Source: Benincasa hispida (Eukaryota > Streptophyta > Magnoliopsida > Cucurbitales > Cucurbitaceae). Taken from it: a DNA stretch of 64,000 nt. Positions 1 through 11,471 of this stretch are shown one piece after another. Position 1 is the stretch's first letter. Each line of letters starts with the position of its first letter. The stretch lies in contig NC_052350.1 of the NCBI RefSeq assembly GCF_009727055.1, positions 14,699,182-14,763,181 of the forward strand, written 5' to 3'. A program made the translations under genes and the position numbers. Under the pieces are notes generated by a model. That model saw only the letters and a list, made by a program, of their open reading frames with translations, did no database searches and was not told the DNA's origin.

Positions 1-1077
1 GATGTTGATTAACAAGAAGAGTGAAAATAAACATCATTATGTCGACAAACATTTTTTTTAATCTCAGTTTCCTTCTCAAAAATTAAAATTATTTTGTTCT
101 TTCATACAAAGATTGTTTACTTATTTCAGGTGAACATGTAGTTATGGCTATTCTAGCGTTTGGCCAGTGATATAAAAAAAATCGCATCATTTGTTAAATT
201 CTACTTGGGGCGTTTGGCATGTAAATTTGGATTTAAGAAACCTATGTTTGGAGTGCAGGCTTAAGTAGCCAAGGAATGAAGTGTGATTTTTAAATATTTA
301 GTGTGTAAAATGTTTACTTGTATTTAATCATCGGTTAGATTTTAGATTAGTTTAAATTTTTTATCTTAATTATTTTAATATAATTGAGTTTAAAATAAAC
401 TAAAAAATTTAGAAGAATATTTTTTTAAAAAAAATTGAAATAAGGATTTTGACTAAAATAATAATTTTATTTAATCTACTATTTTAATAATTTTAATCTT
501 ACTAGATTTTGAAATAAAATTTTTCACTTTAACTAATTTAAAAATGATCAATTCTTTTTTACCATAATACGCTAACTTAAAATTGAAATAAATTAGTATT
601 TTAATATTAAATTCAATTATTGAAAAACTATATTTTTTGCTTATCAAATTACATTTGAGGAATAGAAAATCATAAATTTTGAATTTTAGTTCTTACTTTG
701 TCGCTAAGTTATTTTAAATATTTTAAATCTTTACGCTTAGAAAATGATTGTGAGTCTTCGAGCTAGTTAAATTGACCAAAAAAATTTTAAAATGTTATTA
801 AATTAAATTAAAGCTTTCAAATATGTATAGTTCTATACATTTAACCTAAATAAATGTAACTATATAATTGCAGTCTATTAGCGTGTTTGGAATGACTTGG
901 AAAAAAATATATTTCAAAAATTCAATTTTAATTAAACACTTTTGATAAAGCTCATTAAAATAAAAAAATAAAAAAAAGACATACATATATTGTAATTCTT
1001 TCTTAAATGTGTTTTTATATACAAATTTATCTAGTTTGTTATATATTAAGAATATTTTTATTAATGTTTTTCAAGGT
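1..1077. other. AT-rich intergenic DNA
   Basis: No coding frame or RNA gene is recognisable. The stretch is very AT-rich with many short A and T runs. Motifs of the form GCGTTTGG occur near 155 and 207 and a related GCGTGTTTGG near 881. Such motifs often sit at ends of small DNA transposons, but I could not pair them as inverted repeats, so no element is called. Confidence 0.6.
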
Positions 1078-1610
1078 TGATTGGTGGCGGTCGTCATAGA
1101 TGATAGTCGGAGGGTGGCCAACGAAGTTGGTGGCCGAAATTTTGCCATGGGGAGAAGAGGGTTGCTAGAGGTTGGTCGATGGTGGTCGGAGTTGGCAAGT
1201 GGCGACAAGAGGTTTGCCGACGACGGTCACCAAGGTGGTAGCCAAAGTTGGCCAGTGGTGGTCGCTGAGGTGGCAGCCGAAGTTGGCCGGTGGCGGTCAT
1301 AGAAGGTGGTGGTTAGAGTTGGTTGGTGGCAGTCGTAGAAGGCGGCAACTGGAGTTGGCTGGTGGCAGTTGTCGGAGGTGGCGGCCAGAGTTGATCGGTA
1401 GCATTCGTTGAAGGTGGTTACTGGAGTTGGCCAACGGTAGAGAGTTAGCCGGTGACGTTTGCCGGAGGTGGTTGTCGGAGTTGGCCTGTGGCAGTCGCTG
1501 GAGAGTGGTGGCTGGAGTTGGCCGATGACGGTTGTCAAAGGGAGGCGGCTGGAGTTGGCTGCGATAGTCGCTGAAGGTGGTTTCTGGAGTTTGGCCGACG
1601 TACTTCCTAG
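1078..1610. repeat. GC-rich 36-bp minisatellite
   Basis: About 14 imperfect copies of a unit near AGTTGGCCGGTGGCGGTCGT followed by CGAAGGTGGTGGCTGG stand in tandem. Spacing between successive AGTTGG cores is mostly 36 bp. Because 36 is a multiple of three, frames stay open on both strands (for example 1227-1538 minus and 1172-1411 plus), giving 12-residue repeats rich in Thr/Pro/His or Gly/Gly/Arg. I regard these frames as a by-product. The GC-rich block begins and ends abruptly in AT-rich flanks. Confidence 0.85.
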
Positions 1611-2491
1611 ACTAAATTAGAGGAAGAAAAGAAAAGGTAATCCATGAGTTTGAATAGTAAAAAAAAAAGGAGTTAACCCATGGATTTGAATAGTAAAAAA
1701 GAGGAGGCAGGTAACCATGGATAAAAAAAAGAAAAGAAAGAACCATGAATTTTTTAAACAAAAAGGCATTATATACATCATTGAATGCTGGGCAAATGGA
1801 AGTACAAAATCAATCCTTTGTTTTACATGCATTATTGAGTCATTCGGTTTCACAAGTGTCATGCGAAAAAACAATTCTTTAAATTTGCCTAGGCATAAAT
1901 TATAGAAACAGTCCCTACCAATGAAAGTTCAAAAAGGATAAATGGTGTGCTTTATATTTGCATCAAGTTGGGATGATTAAAAAACTCGATGATCCAAAAA
2001 AATCTATCAACTCAACTTAATTCGTGTGATTTGGGTTGGGTTATCAACTCATTTGGATTGGATTGGATTAGATTTAAATGTTTTTTTTTGTTAGGTTGAT
2101 TTAAAGGTTCATCAAAATAACTCAAACCAACCCGAACTTATTATTTAATTTAAACTGTATATATTTTTTTTTACTAAGGATACAATTATATATATACATA
2201 TATTCATTTTTTTTATAACTTTTAGATAAATTTTTCTCTAACAACTCATAAAAATAATTTACTAGCACTTTGAAAAGAAAAATTGTATTATATAAATTGA
2301 AATTGAGTTGTTTATCTTTATTTCCATTGGTATGAGACCTTTTGGGATGAAACCAAGAGTCATGCCCTTAACTTTGTCATGTCAGTAGAATCAGATGTAT
2401 AGTGGAGCCTTGGATGACTATTTGAGAGGAGGCTCGATGGTTCTTTGTTCGAATAAAGGATTGTTGGAATGCAGAACCAAATTGAAGGAAT
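1611..2491. other. AT-rich intergenic DNA
   Basis: No gene seen. It contains purine-rich runs (1660-1740) and short T runs, with no recognisable protein similarity in any frame. It ends where the F-box-associated fragment begins on the minus strand. Confidence 0.5.
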
Positions 2492-3080
2492 CTATCCTAA
2501 GAAACTATAATATTTGGAGTCTTGCTCAAATTCCTTCATCTTGATCCTTCCAAACTTTGGATTATACAAAATAAACATGTATTATAGACATACATTTGAT
2601 TTGACACAATCCAATCAAGCATGCCACTAATAACAATTCTCTTGTCCATGAATCTTCCCTTCCAAAATTTTGCATCCTCCAACACTTAATCCGATATGAT
2701 AAGTAAAAAGTCGCATAAATATTGTCATTATATATTTCAATGTCCATCCATTTAGAATAGCCAACTTTTGAAAGAGAAAGTGTTGTTTCAATTTTCTCAC
2801 TTTCAACATCCAAACGACAAATGACGTATTTATGCCCGTCGTATGTTAGACTTTCACCAATCCAATTGAAAGCTCCATTAAAGTAAACATTACCATATTG
2901 AATGTTAAAAAGGCACTGAACCCACCTCCATCGGTTGCTCTCACTTGCACCAAATGTGAAAATATAAAAAAAAAACAGTAGTAATGAATTTCCTATCATA
3001 AGATAATTGACTTTGAGTACTTAGTAGTCTTTCGTCTTAGGGCTAAAACCAAAACCAAAATCGTTTAGAATTTGAGAAAT
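2492..3080 (-). pseudogene. F-box associated (FBA) domain protein, C-terminal remnant
   Basis: The minus strand encodes the C-terminal half of a plant F-box/FBA protein: a FGFSPKTK motif near 3050, then IFTFG, GNVYFNGAFNWIG, YVICRLDVESEKIETT, an SKWM motif and FGREDSWTRE. These motifs match the larger paralogue at 5967-7104 one after another. No F-box precedes it. A stop interrupts the frame just after FSPKTK, and a frame change near 2590 is needed to reach the tail YNPKFGRIKM and its stop near 2492. F-box proteins recruit substrates to SCF ubiquitin ligases, but this copy lacks the Skp1-binding part and is broken, so it is probably inactive. The FBA family assignment is firm; any specific function is unknown. 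Confidence 0.8.
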
Positions 3081-3671
3081 TCTTTTTGTAATTCAACTTC
3101 AAGAACATTGAGATCTTCATGAGAAATTGCTACTTGCAAAGAAAAAGAAATGGTTTCTTCTCAATATAATACTCAATTTGGTAGGATCTCTACTCGACTC
3201 TTTTAGGTGTATTTTCAGCAGCTCAAAATTTTTAGTTGGCTAATGCAATAAATGGACCAATAAAAATACAATGCGTCAAAAATTTTGTGACATGACCAAT
3301 AACTAAAGACTTGTTTGACAACCTTTCATTTCATAGTGTTTCGGTCATTTGTTTTTTGTTTTTGAAAATTGTCATTTATAAGGAGGATATAATGAAGAAG
3401 TCCATTAAATATTATGAATGTACCTAACAAAGATTCAAAATACAGCTTGTTTAAATATCTTAAAATGGGTTAGGATAGTTTGAACTTTATATTCTTAACA
3501 TGTTAAGGCAGTAAGAAAGTAATGATTTTAGTGAATGGTAAACCTCGTAGAGAATTAGAAACAGAAGGATTTTCAAAAATAGAAAAAAAATAGAAAATTA
3601 TTTATCAAAAATAACAAAGTTTTAATCTAATAGTCTATCAGTGATAGAAATATATAGTATCACTAATAGGT

Positions 3672-3730
<59 letters not shown>

Positions 3731-4909
3731 ATTTCTATAAATAGTTTGACACTTTTTCTATCGGTGAAAATTTTCCTTAGAAATAAGAATGAGAAAATAT
3801 TGCGGTAGAGTATTTAAACTCAAAGTATTGAACAATAAGAGGAAACATATTGAAAAACCTTGTGTATGTGGCCAAAATCTCAGTGCCAATCTCAGTGAAA
3901 ATTGGGAGATCAAGATTTGCATCAATGAAACTCAATGAGATACCCTGCGGAGTGCTCTAACATGGTCACTATCCAAAATTTTGGTCTCGATTTCCACTGA
4001 GATTGACATCAGGATAGAGAGTGAGTGAAAGTCTGTTTAATTTTATCAATTTTGGAGTGAATCAAGAACCGAATCAAACCAAATCGATATCCAATAAAGA
4101 ACAAAACCAATAGATTGGTTTTCATTCAATTTGATTTATTATTGTTTGGTTCTTGATTTTTTGCATTTTTTCTTCCTTCTTCGTTTTCCCAGTTGGACAT
4201 TTTTCCCTTTTCAATTAAAATTGCACGTTTCTTTTTTTATGGATTGAAATTGGACATTTTTATTTTTATTTTTATTATTTTTCTTGACATTGTTCTAAAT
4301 AACAAACATACATACACCATAATAATTGGTCATATTTCTAAGCAACAAATATATATACACTATAATAATTAAAATCTTAAAAAGGACCTAGGATTAGAAT
4401 TTATCGGAGATTGATCATTCATGACTGAGAGCACGCCAATTTAAATTATCAACAACCAGAAAAGGTTGCTCTTGGAAAATGTCACTGAAAAAGTCCAAGA
4501 TAAAGCCCTTTCAATAGCATAATCCGAATAGCTCTTTATATGTTATTGGTTTTGAATTTCAGAAATGAAGTTGAAACGCCTTCTAACCATACAGGTGTTA
4601 TGGAAGAAAGTTGTGTTTTTGACACCTTCATTCAACTAGTTAAATTTGTACAATTGTCTCCACTTTCTAGTTTTTGCGAGGCCAATACCTTATAAATTGA
4701 TCAAATTTCAAACAAAATTCTCTGATTAATAGATTGCTCTTTAATGTTACCCTGATCTATCTCAGCGATGTGCTTTGTAATGTCATTTGTAATTATCTCC
4801 CCTTCTTTCTCACTGGCTAAATCATTGAACAAGCCATTTAAATAGTTTTTCATCTATGGCCTCAGGAGAGATAAATATTGTCATAGGAGACAATTTGCCT
4901 AAATCCACA
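3081..4909. other. AT-rich intergenic DNA
   Basis: No intact gene. It holds the poly-T tract with its palindromic flank (3640-3780) and AT-rich filler. On the minus strand at 4440-4900 there are short peptide stretches broken by stops (for example SPMTIFISPEAIDEKLFKWL around 4825-4895). They may be remnants of an old gene, but I do not recognise the family. Confidence 0.4.
3640..3780. repeat. Palindromic CTATCAGTGATAG repeat with 55-nt poly-T
   Basis: A CTATCAGTGATAG palindrome (about 3647) is followed by an uninterrupted T homopolymer at 3673-3727, and then by GCTATTTCTATAAATAGTTTGACA. The same tail type (GCTAT...TTGTAAATA..TTTG) follows other CTATCA-TGATAG blocks in this window near 49,130 and 54,330. 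It is probably one member of a dispersed MITE-like family whose internal T tract has expanded. Confidence 0.55.
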
Positions 4910-4910
4910 T

Positions 4911-5108
4911 TATATATATATACATATATACATACATACATATAGATATATAGATATATATACATACATATAGATATATAGATATATATACATATATACA
5001 GATATACAGATATATACATATATACAGATATATACATATATATACATATATATACACATATATATACATATATATATACATATACACACATATATATATA
5101 TATATATC
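4911..5108. repeat. TA / TACA / TAGA microsatellite
   Basis: Roughly 200 bp of alternating TA units mixed with TACA and TAGATA steps. Three minus-strand frames pass through it as Tyr/Ile/Cys-rich low-complexity peptides and are not genes. Confidence 0.95.
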
Positions 5109-5124
5109 TGCAAAAGTAAAAGTA

Positions 5125-5205
5125 AAGATGCTATGTTCCTTAACTTCATAATCTCTTCATGGTTGAAGAGTCAGTTTTAACAATGCTTTGGCCCTCCAAT
5201 TTTGG
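5125..5205 (+). repeat. Inverted copy of the UTP25 3' flank
   Basis: This stretch (ATGCTATGTTCCTTAA, then GAAGAGTCAGTT, then TTTGGCCCTCCAATT) matches the reverse complement of 51575-51655 across about 80 bp with scattered differences. At the other locus the sequence lies just downstream of the UTP25 stop codon and is likely 3' UTR. I could not see UTP25 coding exons next to this copy; the TA microsatellite abuts it on the left. Confidence 0.65.
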
Positions 5206-5966
5206 CTTTAAGTTGTGAATTTTTTTCCCTTAATCTTTGGTATTTAATCTGATTATTAGTTCACTCCTAGTTTTCAACACATATCTTAATCATGTAATAT
5301 GCTACTCATTTACCCTTTATCGTTGGCACCTTTGTTGTTACAATAGTATTCATGCCTCGGGATGTCACTAAATTGAATGCAATCCTAAGCCTAGAGCTAA
5401 GGTCCATGTCGTTCTCAAATTTTGGTTAAATTAACCCCAATCCTAGGGTTGAGATTAAACCTGTTTCTATCAAATTCAATAATTATCAAACCTAACCCTA
5501 GAGCTAAGGTTGATATCTTCTCGAATTTTAGTTAAATCAAACTTTAGTCCTAGAGCTAAGGTTGGAGTTTGTCTATCAAGTTGATGTTAAAAATTAATTA
5601 TATTCTTTGAAAAAGGCTTAAAACCAGTAAGTTATTGATTTATAATAATTTATACAAAGTGATCCATGGAATCAATTCTCAAAAAAAGAAAAATCTTTAA
5701 ATAACAATTCTAAACAAAAGTCGGTCTAAAATTTGACATTCTTGCCTCAGATATCATCAAAAGAGGGGAAAAAATTACAATTCTAAGCAAAAGATGTAAT
5801 AGTTGTTGATTTTAACCAATGTTAATGCAACTTTTAAAGTATAGAAAAGTAATTCAAAGTGAAACTTAATTTGAATATTCATGAGAAGAAAAACACAAAT
5901 ATTGCTTAAGCAAAAGGATAAAAATATCGATTTTAATTTAAAACTACTGATCAAGATAGATGTTCT
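5206..5966. other. Intergenic DNA with short repeats
   Basis: No gene seen. At 5385-5590 the phrase CCTAGAGCTAAGGT recurs three times, with ATTTTGGTTAAAT-like and ATCAAACC-like words between the copies. This is a loose tandem repeat with a unit of roughly 60-130 bp. The remainder is AT-rich. Confidence 0.5.
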
Positions 5967-7104
5967 TCAATCATCAACTATTTCTCCACTTAGTATCTTT
6001 TGGAGAGAACCAAAACTGAAGGAATCTACTCTACACAAAAAATAACATTTGGAGCCTTGCTCAAATCCTTTCATCATCTTGACACTTCCAATGTTTGGAT
6101 TATAAGAAATAAATTATGTATGATTGACAAGAAACACTGTCTCTCCATCTTCATAGCTTTTAATGAGTTTAAAGAAGATAGGCATTTGATATGCACCATC
6201 CAATCAAACATGTCACTACTCATAACAAATTCTCTTGTCCATGAATCTTCCCTTCCAAAACTTAGCATCCTCCATACTTCAATCTTATTAGATGGGTCCA
6301 GTAGATAAAAAATTGCATAAACATTGTCATTAAATATTTGAACGTTCATCCATTTAGAACGACCAACTTCCAAAAGAGAAATCGTTGTTTCAATTTTTTC
6401 ACTTTCAACATCCAAACGACATATGACATATTTATGGTCATTTTCTAGGTCTACACCAATCCAATAGAAAGCTCCATTCAAGTAAACACTACCACATTGA
6501 AGGTTAAGAGGCACTGAACCAACCCGTCTCCAACTCTTAGTTCCACCAAAAGTGAAAATATCAAAAAGAGTAGTATCGGATTTTCTCATTATACGACAAT
6601 CTCTAACTACTTTGTATACTTTCGTCTTAGGGCTAAAACCAAAACTAAAAGCATAAATTCTACTCTCACTATTTTCATGTTCATCAAAATTATTTCCAAC
6701 GGGGAGTTCCAGGTATTCATTTGTCATCAGATTTAATATGCCATAACCATCGGAAGTCCCAAATTTCGAAATGAATAGCAGTCCATTACAGCAAATCCTT
6801 GATAAAGGCATGCCCCAAATTGCGATGAAACGCAGCTGAGGCAACAAAACTCATCCCTCCTAAATATTTTGGATCAAAGTCTATATAATGCATCTTCAAT
6901 ATAGGATACGAACAGAAAAAGAAATTTTGTGGAACGATTTTATGGGTTGAAGTGTGATTTGAAATCAGATCATTCCAATATTTACAGACGAGTCTATAGG
7001 AGGGCAAATTGACGATCGGAAGTTTAGAATATTACCGAAAGAATATGCGGTGGAAACTTCCGAGTTATGTCCATATCAATCCTCTTCCTTATCGGCTTCT
7101 CCAT
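5967..7104 (-). pseudogene. F-box / FBA domain gene, frameshifted
   Basis: A nearly full-length plant F-box protein, read from an ATG at 7104. The N-terminus carries an F-box (RKFPPHILSVIF, then KLPIVNLPSYRLVCKYWNDL), followed by the FBA half with CCNGLLFIS, the block that usually ends in ELPVG, FGFSPKTK, SWRRVGSVPLNLQCGSVYL, YVICRLDVESEKIETT and FGREDSWTRE. Three frame breaks are visible. At 7024-7029 TTC runs into TAA where a 2-nt loss would explain the shift inside the F-box. Near 6800-6845 the frame changes before CCNGLL. Near 6105 it changes before YNPNIG. The last reading frame stops at 5967. Family members bind Skp1 through the F-box and a substrate through FBA. As written it cannot make a full protein, unless these are assembly errors or unrecognised introns. 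Confidence 0.8.
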
Positions 7105-7783
7105 CTTTGAAGCTCTAAGAAATCAGTGAGCGGCAGAGCAAGCCGGCAACGCGACTGGGTCCGGCGAGAGATTTACAGAGATATAAACAAAAACAAAATT
7201 GAATTGGTGATTGCAAGCTCTAGAGTTTTATTTCCAAATTCCTATATATAGACAATCTGAGAAATCTTATTTTCTCGAATAAATTAAAAAAAAAAAACAA
7301 TTTCCAAATATCTTAATTATAAAAGTCATGAAAAATATTTATAAATTTTTCTGGTAGTTGGAAGAGAAAAAATCAATAATTATTTTATTTATATAATAAT
7401 ATATAAACTAAAATATTATGTACTATTCTTTTTTAAAATTTGGTGATAATATCTCAGTAAAAAATATTTTTTATTTTGACTGAATGATTTGACCATCTTT
7501 CTCATTCCAATTATTAATCTAAACAGCCAAGGAAGAAGGTGGTGTAGGAATCGTTTTTGAAATCATCAAAAGGAGAGTCCACATTTTTATCGTTTTCATT
7601 TTCATTTCCATGCTCTAATAAGAGTTCATAATATGAGGACTTAAGAATCTAAAAGTGACCTTTGGATGTTGTCGTGACGCTTTGGTTACGAAGGTTGCCG
7701 GGGTCTAGGTTTATGGATGGATTCAGTCAACGAAAGTCCCTCAAACTCAGCGAAGTACTGCAAAAGCTAAGGAGGCTTTTCTA

Positions 7784-7908
7784 GTAGCTAATTGAAGACC
7801 GAGACAATCTGAGCATCTGGCGAATCCAATCCGTACAACCGGTAGNGTAGCTAATTGAAGACCGAGACAATCTGAGCATCTGGCGAATCCAATCCGTACA
7901 ACCGGTAG
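7784..7908. other. Perfect 62-bp direct duplication around one N
   Basis: Bases 7784-7845 and 7847-7908 are identical, separated only by the single ambiguous base at 7846. This is the signature of two contig ends that overlap but were joined by a gap character rather than merged. It is best read as one true copy plus an assembly artefact. Confidence 0.9.
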
Positions 7909-7929
7909 TTGACAAAGAAGTTCTTATTC

Positions 7930-8041
7930 GAAAGTCCCAGTCTAGAACAGTCTCTACGTGTTTCAGATACTCCTCCCAGGTCTTGCTATAAACCCTACCA
8001 ACGTGTGCTTTTTTTATTCTCCTATTTTTTACTATAGTCAC
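7930..8041 (-). pseudogene. Possible Ty3/gypsy reverse transcriptase shred
   Basis: A minus-strand peptide, VYSKTWEEYLKHVETVL, resembles the segment that follows the YxDD motif in Ty3/gypsy reverse transcriptases (VYS.TWEEHL.HL..VL). The residues on either side do not continue the family pattern. Only about 17 residues support the call, so it is tentative. Confidence 0.35.
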
Positions 8042-8785
8042 ATCCTCATAAATAGTTCTATGATCTCGGCTAATTTCAGTAGTGAAACACGATTTCAGTA
8101 TTCAAAATATTGTTATTTAAAAAAAATCATGTCCACTTGGTTAAAAAAATATGTTCGTTGTTTTAAATTAAAATATTTTTTTAATATTTTTTGAATTATG
8201 TGATAATCTCTCTTTTAATTATAAACAAAAGCATTATTTTTATAAAATAACAAAAAGATAATAAAGTTGAAAACGAAGAGAGAGAATCATCAAAGGTGAA
8301 ACTTACCTTTTAGAATTGGAAAGAACATTAGAAAGTTCAAATAAGGAGAAAAAAATATTATTAAAAAAAAACTGAATATGAGTATGGAGCTACAAAACAA
8401 TTCTATAAAAAATTAAAGTAAAACATTTCAAAATAAAAATAAAAAGGAAGAAGATTGGGAATAGGATATACCTTATGAAAATAAAAACATGGTGCTACAT
8501 TTCATATAGCTAGATGAAATGTAGGTTTGAAATATTAATTTGATTTCATTTTGAATCAAATATTTTGAATTGATTTGTTATGGTAGATAAAAAATAAAAT
8601 GAAATAAGAAACAAGTTTTAACGTGAGGATTTAAAAATGAAAATAAAAATATTTCATATATCCATATAACCATCAAATAAAAGTGCAAATCTTTGGTTTA
8701 GTATTTATAATTAAAATAAAATTATCTCATGTATCTGCAAAATCCTCTATATCTATATAAGCATTTGTCATCACTAATTGGATAC

Positions 8786-9250
8786 TACGTGCCCCTATAA
8801 GAAAAAGAGGATTTTCTAATGCGAAAATCCACCATCGGAAGATCGATCATCGAGAGATAGGGTCTCTCTCGACGACGTAAGATATGCGTCAGGAGTTAGA
8901 AAGAACGCCCAACGACGTATACGTTTCATCGGGAGATTGGAACTATCTCCCGATGATGGGACACTACCCGTCGGAAGTTACTATAACTCGATGGGACACT
9001 ACCCATTGGGAGTTACTATAACTCTCACGGTTCTCCCGATGGCTGTTGAGGGTCGTCGGGAGATCTAGTATAAAAACCAGATCAAGCAGAAAGCGGATCG
9101 CCTGCCTTCTTTTTTTCCCATTCTGAAACCCTAGGTGCTCCGTTGGTGCTGTCCGAGAGAGCTGTCGAGAGAGGGAGCCCTGATCTGTTCACCGCCCTCC
9201 GTTTGTGTCGTCCGAGAGAGCACTATTCGTCCTTCACTGGTAGTAGTTAT
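8786..9250. mobile_element. Possible DNA-transposon end with subterminal repeats
   Basis: CCCTATAAGAAAAAGAGG near 8793 resembles CACTA-type termini. It is followed by many short repeats of CATCGGGAGAT/ATCTCCCGATG in both orientations, as in subterminal regions of CACTA transposons. A 35-bp unit beginning GATGGGACACTACCC is tandemly doubled (8955-8989 and 8990-9024). TATAAAA at 9069-9075 and the GC-richer leader after it (9100-9230, with repeated TCCGAGAGAGC words) look like a promoter and transcribed 5' region. No transposase is seen and the other end was not found. Confidence 0.35.
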
Positions 9251-9344
9251 AATTATTTAATCCCCATTTGTTTTATAGTCTTAGGAATCTTGATACTTTG
9301 AGTCTTGGATCGAACTTGTTTTGGAATCTTGATACTTTCTACAA

Positions 9345-9447
9345 TTGTTTCAAGTTGGAAGCTACTGTTTGTTTGTGCAATTGTTTCAAGTTGGAAGCTT
9401 TTGTTTGTTCGTGCAATATTTCAAGTTGAAAGCTATTGTTTGTGCAA
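9345..9447. repeat. 36-bp tandem repeat, three units
   Basis: TTGTTTCAAGTTGGAAGCT followed by a TGTTTGTTYGTGCAA tail is repeated at 9345-9380 and 9381-9416, with a shorter diverged third unit to 9447. A frame crossing it (9305-9520) encodes only the repeat and is not taken as a gene. Confidence 0.8.
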
Positions 9448-10319
9448 TTGTTTGTCCTCAATCCCTGTCGATATTTCTGAAAAATTTCTGCAATTGTTTA
9501 TCCTCAATCCCCGCCGATAGAGATGTTTTTGGAAGCTATGAAAATCTATCTACAAGTTGCAAAGAGTATGGTCTAGAAAAGTTTGATCAAGAAAACATGA
9601 TCAAATTTGGGACACATACAATTCCAAGTTGTTTGGAGAATTGAAAACTTCATAAAGGAAGGATTTTAGATTAAAACTACAAAACCAAATATTAAAATAA
9701 TTGTATTAAAATCATTTTTTAAAAATCTATCTACAAGTTGCAAAGAGTATGGAGTTTACTTAATTTTGAGTTTAATATGGTGAACATGAGTGGCTAAACT
9801 CTTTATTGCTTTTTAGAAAGGCTAAACTCTTTATTTTAGGGATTAATGTAAGTATTAGACTTAATAATGTTTTGATTAGTTGAATGTCGTGGTTGATTAT
9901 TTGTATGACCAATCATGGTTGTACATGTGTAAAGCCTATTATCCCTTAGGCACAAATTGTTTATTAACTTATCAAAATTCATGCTTAATAAAGGAAGGAT
10001 TTTAGATTAGAACTTAATATATTTCAAAATTGAAGGTAGTTTTAACATATTAATGATTAAGGCTTTTTTAGAGGTTATTTAAAATTATAAATTCTCTGAA
10101 CCAACCTGGATGTGTTTATTAAATTAATGAAAATTCATTCTAAATATATTGCATAATTGAAGGCAGTTTTAACATATTAATGATTAAGGCTTTTTTCCTT
10201 AAAAAATGTTTAATAGATTTTAATATATTGCATAACTTAATATATTAGATTTCCAATATGCGAACAGTTTCTATGTTCAAATGTAGATGGTTTGACACAT
10301 ATAACAACAAAAGTAAAAA
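9448..10319. other. Intergenic DNA with direct duplications
   Basis: No gene seen. Two direct repeats are visible: AAAATCTATCTACAAGTTGC plus its extension AAAGAGTATGG occurs near 9540 and near 9720, and TTTAACATATTAATGATTAA plus GGCTTTTTT occurs near 10042 and near 10158. These suggest local slippage or insertion-related duplication in otherwise AT-rich DNA. Confidence 0.55.
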
Positions 10320-11471
10320 GACACATGTGGATTTAGGATACAAATCTGTAGTACGAAGAGTGCAGTTGTCTGTCTTTGTCTTTAGTTGAATGACTGGCAG
10401 TTAACGAATGTTGGGTAATTTAATTAAAGAGTTTAATTAATTATCCGAGTACCGTTTGAGCTTCAATCTACAGGTCCATAGGGTCCCCTCTGTAGCTCAA
10501 CAAGGATTTAATTGAGAAGAATTCATTTTGGATTAATTTGAAGTGTTCAAATTAATTGAGGAAATTAATTATATATGATACAATTAATTAAATTTATTAT
10601 ATATGTGATATATTTGATACATTATAATTTAAGGTAATATGAGAGGAATTTGAATATAATTCAAATACTAATTATATGAATGAGATTCATGTAATTAAAT
10701 TTAATATAAATATGATTTATATTGAGAGAAATTAAATATTTGGATCTGATCAAAATATCAATTATATGGATGGGATTCATATAAGTGAATTTAATATAAA
10801 TGTGATTTATATTAAATGTCATGTATTGTTGAGAGAAAATAAAATCTATAGGTTATGTTGTATTTGATGCAATATAAAACTATAGGTTATATGTTATATT
10901 TGATATAACATATAGTGTTTATGTATATAAAAATTAGTTATTATATATATTATTAATTTAATTGAAATTAAAGGGAAGGAGTTACAACTCCTTTCCCTTA
11001 ATTCTCTCAGTTAATTTACGTGGAATGTGGTTGGAGATTCATCTTTTTCCTTAATTCTCTCAGAGAGAAAGGTTCTCTCTGAAAGAATCACACTAAAGAG
11101 AAACGTTCTATGAAAAATCCCTCTCTTCCTCTCCATCTCCTTCCCTCTTCCAAGGATTCAAGCAAAGCCCACAACTCTTGCTTGAATCCTTTATCCCAAG
11201 AGAATACAAAGAGTTCTAAAGTGGTGGTGTCCCTTTAAGGAGTTCCGTGTGGAGAAGGTGATTCGTTCGTGTTTTGTTCGATGGAGTTCTTGAAGAAATG
11301 GTTCTTCAAAGGTAAGGGTTTCTGAAATCTCAAGTTATTTTTTAAAGCATGCTATAATTATGTAAATGCATATCTTATTCTTGTTTTACAGTAAAACTTA
11401 TATTCAATGAAAAATGAAAATTGAGTCGATCTTGCTTCCGCTCAAAGGATATTTTCCGAAAATTTCCTTCA
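10320..11471 (+). mobile_element. Copia LTR fragment, 3' half
   Basis: Begins mid-LTR (ATACAAATCTGTAGTACGAAG) and shares with the other copia LTRs here the landmark words TTAATTAAAGAGTTTAATTA and CAGGTCCATAGGGTCCCC. It ends at about 11471 in CTTCCGCTCAAAGG and then TTCCTTCA, matching the terminal part of the LTR at 29356-31592. No primer-binding site follows; instead reversed LTR sequence begins. It is a truncated copy. Confidence 0.7.

Larger units (their letters stand above)
7105..8785. other. Intergenic DNA with scaffold scar
   Basis: Upstream flank of the F-box gene (7105-7260), AT-rich filler, the N-flanked duplication at 7784-7908, a possible gypsy RT shred at 7930-8041, and AT-rich DNA from 8050 to 8785 with no recognisable coding content. 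Confidence 0.5.

Noticed and set aside
1094..1538. Open frames of 68-103 residues on both strands
   Set aside because: They only translate the 36-bp minisatellite; no family signature and equal openness on both strands.
3673..3727. 55-nt poly-T as a retroposon tail
   Set aside because: It lies inside the palindromic repeat with matching tail sequence after it; no retroposon body or target duplication found, and homopolymer length may be a sequencing artefact.
4822..5149. Minus-strand Tyr/Ile-rich open frames
   Set aside because: Low-complexity translation of the TA/TACA microsatellite.
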